Origin: Saprospirales bacterium
GTDB lineage: Bacteria; Bacteroidota; Bacteroidia; Chitinophagales; Saprospiraceae
Assembly (NCBI GenBank): GCA_003559985.1
Contig: PWJP01000261.1
Coordinates: forward strand, 1-12,213
Length of the DNA stretch: 12,213 bases
Direction: 5' to 3'
Under the pieces are notes generated by a model, which saw only the letters and a program-made list of their open reading frames with translations, searched no databases and was not told where the DNA came from. The first letter of the stretch is position 1, and each line of letters starts with the position of its first letter. Shown here in pieces: positions 7,598 to 12,213 of this stretch. Made by a program: the position numbers and the translations under genes.

Positions 7598-7777
7598 TAT
7601 TAAACAAATAGTTGTTAATTGCGACCTTTTCCGGGAGAAACTTATAAGGATAAAGTTTTTAGATGTTAAATAGGAAAGTGTGAGTGGAAATGTTGATCAT
7701 TCGGAAAAAATCCAACTAAAGCCTGAGCAACCATAAGGTCGTCCAAAGCGGTGGCAATTATTCATAGACATAAGCCG

Positions 7778-7793
7778 GATGATAGAGATCATC
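7778..7793. repeat. Perfect hairpin in the symporter leader
   Basis: GATGAT-AGAG-ATCATC is a six-base-pair stem with a four-base loop, extendable by a G-U and a C-G pair (7776-7795). Seven T residues follow at 7803-7809, separated by about seven bases. It lies 35 bases before the symporter ATG, where it could be an attenuator, an operator or chance. Confidence 0.4.
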
Positions 7794-7827
7794 TGCCCAG
7801 TATTTTTTTAATGGAAAACCATAAAAG

Positions 7828-9417
7828 ATGAAAGGATTTTTACTCACCCTGGCAGCAATGCTTTACGCGAGCACAGGGCTTATTGCACAAGAGAACTCTA
7901 GAGGATGGGACGAGCGGATAAATGATGCATTCCAACCGGTGAGTAATTTCATAACCGGAGTCGTTTTCTACGGCATATCGGTCACTGAAGGTGTCAATTT
8001 GCCGGTGGTAGTTCTTTTACTGATTACAGCGGCCATATTTTTCACCATCCACTTTGAGTTTATAAATTTCAGAGGGTTCAAAATTGCCCTCAATACGGTG
8101 AGGGGCAAATACGACAAGATGTCTCCACATGAAGCCCTTCCCGAAGGACCTCCCCAAACCACAGAGGAAGGAGATATTTTAGAAACCATAAAGGTTGAGG
8201 GGAAAAAAGGTGAAATCACCCACTTTCAAGCACTGACTGCAGCCCTTTCTGCTACGGTAGGTCTCGGAAACATCGCCGGTGTGGCTATTGCCATCACGAT
8301 AGGTGGACCAGGTGCCACATTTTGGATGATAGTAGCCGGGTTTTTCAGTATGGCGACCAAGTTTGTCGAGTGTACTCTAGGTGTAAAATACAGAGACATT
8401 GGCCCGGACGGCACTGTGTATGGAGGTCCCATGTACTACATCTCCAAGGGTTTGAAAAAGCGAGGAATGGAGGGGGTAGGTAAAGTCGCAGCTGTCATTT
8501 TCTGTATCATGTGTATTGGAGGATCTTTTGGTGGAGGAAATATGTTTCAATCCAACCAGGCAGCCATCCAGTTTAATCAAATGATCGGAGCCGATGTGGA
8601 GTCTGGAAATGCAGGTACCATTTTTGGAATCATTTTGGCAGCCTTTGTAGCCCTCGTGATCATCGGAGGAATCAAGCGAATAGGTAAGGTAACGGCCAAA
8701 GTTGTTCCCTTCATGGTTGGAATTTATGTGCTTGCGGCCCTTACTATACTGTTCTTACACATTCCTCAAATCCCCGAGGCATTCGGACTTATCTTCGCAG
8801 GCGCCTTCTCACCCGATGGCATCACAGGTGGTCTCATCGGAGTACTTATCATTGGTATTCAACGAGCGGCATTCTCAAATGAGGCGGGGATTGGTTCAGC
8901 GCCCATTGCGCACTCAGCCGTAAAAACCAAGTACCCAGCAAGTGAGGGAATTGTAGCGCTTTTAGAGCCTTTTGTCGATACAGTAATTGTCTGTACTATG
9001 ACTGCACTGGTCATCATTATTACCGGAGCTTACGTTAATGTGGACGGACTGAGCGGAGTTGATCTCACCTCCAGTGCATTTGAAACCATAATACCTTGGT
9101 TCCCCTATGTACTGACTTTTGCTGTGGTTCTGTTTGCCTTTTCAACCATGCTTTCCTGGAGTTATTACGGATTGCAATCGTGGATGTACCTCTTTGGGCG
9201 GTCAAAGGCTTCAGACATCACCTACAAAGTGATCTTCTGTTTCTTCATCGTCATTGGTGCAGGAGCTACGCTGGATGCGGTAATTGACTTTTCAGATGCG
9301 ATGATCTTTGCGATGTTGGTTCCCAACATGGTGGGTCTCTTCCTCTTGTTGCCCGATGTGCGGTCAGAGTTGAAAAAATATCTGAAAGCCATTAAAAATT
9401 ATGAGGCCAAAAACTAA
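7828..9417 (+). CDS. Sodium:alanine/glycine symporter, AGCS family
   Basis: A 529-residue inner-membrane transporter of the alanine/glycine:cation symporter family, which imports small neutral amino acids with Na+. A cleavable-looking signal (1-20, ending GLIAQ) comes first, which I believe is common in Bacteroidota members of the family. About ten or eleven hydrophobic segments follow, starting near 57-76. Family hallmarks are GLGNIAG (145-151) with the following GGPGATFW, GGPMYY (199-204), GGNMFQSNQ (247-255) and RAAFSNEAGIGSAPIAH (346-362). A charged cytoplasmic loop of about 40 residues (91-130) separates the first helix from the core. The substrate cannot be read from sequence; alanine or glycine is the family default. 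The 3' end overlaps folK by 17 bases, so the two are probably one transcript. No strong ribosome binding site precedes the ATG. Confidence 0.93.
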   Translation: MKGFLLTLAAMLYASTGLIAQENSRGWDERINDAFQPVSNFITGVVFYGISVTEGVNLPVVVLLLITAAIFFTIHFEFINFRGFKIALNTVRGKYDKMSPHEALPEGPPQTTEEGDILETIKVEGKKGEITHFQALTAALSATVGLGNIAGVAIAITIGGPGATFWMIVAGFFSMATKFVECTLGVKYRDIGPDGTVYGGPMYYISKGLKKRGMEGVGKVAAVIFCIMCIGGSFGGGNMFQSNQAAIQFNQMIGADVESGNAGTIFGIILAAFVALVIIGGIKRIGKVTAKVVPFMVGIYVLAALTILFLHIPQIPEAFGLIFAGAFSPDGITGGLIGVLIIGIQRAAFSNEAGIGSAPIAHSAVKTKYPASEGIVALLEPFVDTVIVCTMTALVIIITGAYVNVDGLSGVDLTSSAFETIIPWFPYVLTFAVVLFAFSTMLSWSYYGLQSWMYLFGRSKASDITYKVIFCFFIVIGAGATLDAVIDFSDAMIFAMLVPNMVGLFLLLPDVRSELKKYLKAIKNYEAKN

Positions 9418-9940
9418 ACTCGCCAAAGAGACTGTTTTTCTGGGCCTTGGAAGCAATTTGGGAAATAGAGAAGGCCATCTGGTAAAAGTTATTGACGCAC
9501 TGAAAACCAATGAGGTTCAGGTCAAAGCCCTCAGCAGTGTATTTGAAACCGAAGCCTGGGGAGATGAAAGCCTGAAGCCATTTCTCAATATGGTTGTTCA
9601 AATTGAGACCACATTGACCCCGGTGCAATTGCTCCAAAGGGTTGAATCAATAGAGCGAAAACTGGGCCGAAAAAACGGCAAAGGGAAGTTTCAAAATCGA
9701 AATATCGATATTGATATTTTGCTATACGGTAATCATAAAGTGGATATGAAAGACCTGCAAATTCCCCACACTGGATTGCCCGAAAGACGCTTTGTACTGG
9801 AACCTCTAAATGAATTGGCACCGGATTTCATTCATCCCGTATCCGGGAAAACCATCCGTAAATTACTGAGTGAATGTTCGGATGATTTGAAAGTGATCAA
9901 AAGCGAAACTACCCCGAATATCCATAAAGCCGGAAGCTGA
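9401..9940 (+). CDS. folK: 2-amino-4-hydroxy-6-hydroxymethyldihydropteridine pyrophosphokinase (HPPK)
   Basis: FolK transfers pyrophosphate from ATP to hydroxymethyl-dihydropterin, the step before dihydropteroate synthase in folate synthesis. The 179-residue protein shows the family's opening strand and loop, LGLGSNLGNRE (14-24). It also shows the metal and ATP motif FQNRNIDIDILLYG (97-110), with Arg100, Asp103 and Asp105 matching E. coli Arg92, Asp95 and Asp97. Phe97 stands at the place of E. coli Trp89. The segment IPHTGLPERRFVLEPL (121-136) is also conserved. The C-terminal tail is about 20 residues longer than in E. coli (159 residues). The ATG lies inside the end of the symporter gene in another frame; no later ATG precedes the conserved core. 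Folate made here also feeds ThyA, although thyA lies in a different transcription unit. Confidence 0.95.
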   Translation: MRPKTKLAKETVFLGLGSNLGNREGHLVKVIDALKTNEVQVKALSSVFETEAWGDESLKPFLNMVVQIETTLTPVQLLQRVESIERKLGRKNGKGKFQNRNIDIDILLYGNHKVDMKDLQIPHTGLPERRFVLEPLNELAPDFIHPVSGKTIRKLLSECSDDLKVIKSETTPNIHKAGS

Positions 9941-9970
9941 AAAAAACTGTGAACAAAAACCTCCGAAAGC

Positions 9971-9987
9971 GACTTCAATTCTAAGTC
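9971..9987. repeat. Short inverted repeat upstream of hutU
   Basis: GACTT, seven bases and AAGTC form a perfect 5+5 repeat 32 bases before the hutU ATG, within the 78-base folK-hutU gap. It could be a regulator site for histidine use, but the arms are short enough for chance. No TAnnTTTG promoter box is visible in the gap. Confidence 0.25.
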
Positions 9988-10018
9988 AAATAGATAGAAA
10001 TTAGCAAAGCAAAACCTG

Positions 10019-12046
10019 ATGTCAAGTAAAAAAAGTTTCACGGATGAAATACTGGAGGGCATACCCGATTACCTGCCCTCTAACAGACCTATTGAAGAGA
10101 GTATCAGCCGGGCTCCAATCCGGGACACGTCCTCTCTGACTGCCAAAGAAAAAAGACTGGCTGTCGCCAATGCCCTGAGGTATTTCCCAAAAAAATATCA
10201 CGGAGAACTCGCTGCAGAATTCGCCTCCGAACTCGAGAAATACGGTAGGATTTACATGTATCGTTACAGGCCGGTTCACGAAATTGTCCCTCGGCCCATT
10301 GATGAGTACCCTGCCAGGTCGAAGCAAGCGGCTGCCATTATGCTAATGATACAAAACAACCTCTGTGACACCATCGCCAAGCACCCCAGGGAGCTGATCA
10401 CCTACGGAGGAAATGGGGCCGTTTTTCAAAACTGGGCTCAGTACAGGCTGTGTATGAAATACCTCGCTGAAATGTCTGATGAACAAACCCTGGTGTTGTA
10501 CTCAGGTCATCCATTAGGACTTTTTCCCTCCTCTAAGGAAGCCCCGCGTGTGGTGGTCACCAACGGCATGATGATTCCAAACTACTCCTCAAAAGAGGAC
10601 TGGAACAAATACAACGCACTGGGGGTGACACAGTACGGGCAAATGACGGCGGGTTCCTTCATGTATATCGGTCCGCAGGGAATCATTCACGGGACAACCA
10701 TTACCCTGCTCAATGCCGGGCGAAGAATTCAGACAGGGATTGACGATCTCAAAGGAAAGCTGTTTGTCACCTCAGGTCTTGGAGGCATGTCGGGTGCCCA
10801 GTCAAAAGCCGCTGAAATAACAGGCGCCACGGCAATCATTGCAGAGGTCGATCCGGATGCTATTCAGCAGAGAATAACCGATGGCTATGTCCAAAAAGAA
10901 AATGTGTACACCGACCTGGATCAACTACTTGCCAGGACCGTGGATGCCAAAAAGTCCGGCGAGGCAATCTCGCTGATATATTCCGGCAACATTGTCGATC
11001 TCTGGGAGGCGCTTGTAGAGAAAAACATAGCTGTGGAGTTCGGTTCCGATCAAACTTCCCTGCACAACATCACAGATTTGGGTTACTGCCCGGCGGGATA
11101 CTCTTTTGAAGAAGCAAAAAAACTTCTTTACAGCGACAAAACGGCTTTTTTAGAGGCGGTGAAAAAATCCCTCATCCGTCATGTTGAGGCTGTTAACACT
11201 ATGGCCCAGCGCGGCATGTATTTTTGGGATTATGGAAATGCATTTCTCAAGGAGGCCGGAGAGGCCGGTGCCGACATATGGAAAAACGAAGAAGAGGGGA
11301 TTTTTAAGTATTCATCCTATGTGGAGGACATCATGGGGCCCATGTGTTTTGACTACGGTTTTGGTCCTTTTCGCTGGGTGTGTACCTCGGGATCAATGGA
11401 AGATTTGCAGACTTCGGACCGGATAGCCGCCGAGGTATTGGAAAAGCAAAAGACCCATGCACCTGCTGAAATACGAGGCCAGCTCTCCGACAACATTAAA
11501 TGGATCGAACAGGCACTGGGCAACATCCCCAATGTGGGCTCGAAATCACGCATTTTATACGCAGATTCAGACGGCCGCATCGCCATTGCCCGCGCTTTTA
11601 ATGAGGCGATAAAATCAGGAAAATTGAGCGCTCCGGTCGTGCTCGGTCGCGATCACCACGATGTATCAGGGACCGACTCTCCCTTCCGCGAAACAGCCAA
11701 CATATACGACGGCTCAAAATATACGGCGGACATGGCCGTGCACAACGTCATCGGTGATTCATTCCGCGGTGCCACGTGGGTGAGTTTGCACAACGGCGGT
11801 GGAGTCGGCTGGGGTGAGGTCATCAACGGTGGGTTCGGAATGGTACTCGACGGGTCGGAAGATTCAGACCGCAGATTGGAGTCCATGTTGTTTTGGGATG
11901 TAAATAATGGCATCTCCCGAAGAGCCTGGGCCCGCAATGACGAGGCAATCTTCGCAGCAAAAAGAGCCATGGAGTCCAGGCCCGATTTAAAGGTGACATT
12001 GCCCGAAAAAACAGATGAGGAAATTCTCAATAGTTTATTTAAATAA
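10019..12046 (+). CDS. hutU: Urocanate hydratase (urocanase), long eukaryote-like type
   Basis: HutU adds water to urocanate to give imidazolone propionate, the second step of histidine breakdown, using tightly bound NAD+ as electrophile. The protein has 675 residues, against about 555 in Pseudomonas and close to 676 in the animal enzyme. Conserved blocks are YGGNGAVFQNW (129-139), GPQGIIHGTT (218-227), the glycine-rich NAD-binding segment GLGGMSGAQ (253-261), EFGSDQTSLHN, GFGPFRW, SAPVVLGRDHHD and GATWVSLHNGGGVGWGE. The classical signature FQGLPARICW, with its cysteine, is replaced by GSKSRILY, placing Leu513 at the cysteine position. I believe the animal enzyme shares this. No other hut gene is visible: folK lies 78 bases upstream and an unrelated gene starts 122 bases downstream, so the rest of the pathway must be elsewhere. 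Confidence 0.95.
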   Translation: MSSKKSFTDEILEGIPDYLPSNRPIEESISRAPIRDTSSLTAKEKRLAVANALRYFPKKYHGELAAEFASELEKYGRIYMYRYRPVHEIVPRPIDEYPARSKQAAAIMLMIQNNLCDTIAKHPRELITYGGNGAVFQNWAQYRLCMKYLAEMSDEQTLVLYSGHPLGLFPSSKEAPRVVVTNGMMIPNYSSKEDWNKYNALGVTQYGQMTAGSFMYIGPQGIIHGTTITLLNAGRRIQTGIDDLKGKLFVTSGLGGMSGAQSKAAEITGATAIIAEVDPDAIQQRITDGYVQKENVYTDLDQLLARTVDAKKSGEAISLIYSGNIVDLWEALVEKNIAVEFGSDQTSLHNITDLGYCPAGYSFEEAKKLLYSDKTAFLEAVKKSLIRHVEAVNTMAQRGMYFWDYGNAFLKEAGEAGADIWKNEEEGIFKYSSYVEDIMGPMCFDYGFGPFRWVCTSGSMEDLQTSDRIAAEVLEKQKTHAPAEIRGQLSDNIKWIEQALGNIPNVGSKSRILYADSDGRIAIARAFNEAIKSGKLSAPVVLGRDHHDVSGTDSPFRETANIYDGSKYTADMAVHNVIGDSFRGATWVSLHNGGGVGWGEVINGGFGMVLDGSEDSDRRLESMLFWDVNNGISRRAWARNDEAIFAAKRAMESRPDLKVTLPEKTDEEILNSLFK

Positions 12047-12060
12047 AACTGGTAATGGAA

Positions 12061-12082
12061 CGGGATTGAGAATTAGATCCCG
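12061..12082. terminator. Possible stem-loop terminator after hutU
   Basis: CGGGAT, ten bases and ATCCCG form a perfect six-base-pair stem starting 15 bases after the hutU stop codon. The GC-rich word CCGGCCGGCCC follows, not a U-run, so intrinsic termination is uncertain. Confidence 0.35.
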
Positions 12083-12168
12083 GCCGGCCCAATAAAAGGG
12101 TTAAAATTGTATTAAAGGGCTTTTCGATTCCAAAATATTGTATTACTTTTATCCAAAATTTTATTCTT

Positions 12169-12213
12169 ATGAACGAACCAGTATCAACCATAATGACAAC
12201 CAACCTGATCACA
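12169..12213 (+). CDS. Start of a gene, possibly a CBS-domain protein (5' end only)
   Basis: The last 45 bases read as 15 codons, MNEPVSTIMTTNLIT, open to the edge of the window. The run VSTIMTTNLIT resembles the first strand and helix of a CBS domain (typically V-x-x-I-M-T-x-x-L-x-T-V), a module that binds adenosyl nucleotides and regulates a partner protein or domain. The start follows hutU by 122 bases, and no full Bacteroidota promoter is visible; TACTTTTA at 12144-12151 is one base from a -7 box. The identification rests on a very short peptide, and what follows the CBS domain cannot be known here. Confidence 0.5.
   Translation, partial: MNEPVSTIMTTNLIT

Larger units (their letters stand above)
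7497..7827. other. Intergenic region before the AGCS symporter gene, no gene seen
   Basis: These 331 bases hold no credible coding sequence, only frames of a few codons. Two inverted repeats stand out, at 7567-7597 and 7778-7793, and a run of seven T follows the second at 7803-7809. I found no full Bacteroidota promoter; the nearest -7-like word, ATATTTTG (7587-7594), lies inside the first repeat and has no -33 partner. The length suggests a regulated leader for the symporter gene or the decayed remains of something lost. Confidence 0.5.

Noticed and set aside
4983..9940. thyA and folK as a folate gene cluster
   Set aside because: They are on opposite strands, about 3.6 kb apart, and separated by an rRNA methyltransferase and a symporter gene, so their shared pathway looks coincidental here.
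11653..12030. A 125-codon open frame on the minus strand inside hutU
   Set aside because: It is antisense to conserved urocanase blocks; the serine- and proline-rich peptide is a typical shadow product.

Overview
The window looks like chromosomal DNA of an aerobic member of the Bacteroidota. Three things point there. The alternative complex III genes have the Bacteroidota form: an extended Tat leader on ActB, and a mono-haem domain fused to ActA. The urocanate hydratase is the long, animal-like type. Two intergenic regions carry promoters of the Bacteroidota pattern (TTTG or TTG, about 20 bases, TAnnTTTG). Gene content is mostly core metabolism, and I see no insertion sequence, phage gene, CRISPR array, tRNA or rRNA.

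Minus-strand half (1-5777). Read in transcription order, thyA (thymidylate synthase) is followed after 138 bases by the start of the act operon: actA (multihaem cytochrome c), actB (Tat-exported iron-sulfur/molybdopterin-like protein) and the first codons of actC (NrfD-like membrane quinol subunit), which runs off the left edge. Together these make a membrane quinol:cytochrome c oxidoreductase that replaces the bc1 complex. thyA and actA each have their own recognisable promoter, and each promoter is followed by a perfect inverted repeat at or just after the expected transcript start.

Plus-strand half (6123-12213). An RsmF-type rRNA cytosine-C5 methyltransferase gene is divergent from thyA. 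After a 331-base gap with two stem-loops come an AGCS-family sodium:alanine/glycine symporter and folK (pterin pyrophosphokinase of folate synthesis), overlapping by 17 bases. hutU (urocanate hydratase of histidine breakdown) follows 78 bases later. The last 45 bases begin a further gene, whose 15 visible residues resemble the start of a CBS-domain protein.

The most useful corrections or observations are these. thyA most likely starts at a TTG codon (5777) rather than the upstream ATG, because the promoter overlaps that ATG and the TTG start restores exact E. coli ThyA numbering. Inverted repeats sit in the thyA and act leaders. HutU has leucine where classical bacterial urocanases have the signature cysteine. 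Nothing here looks like a wholly new multi-gene system.
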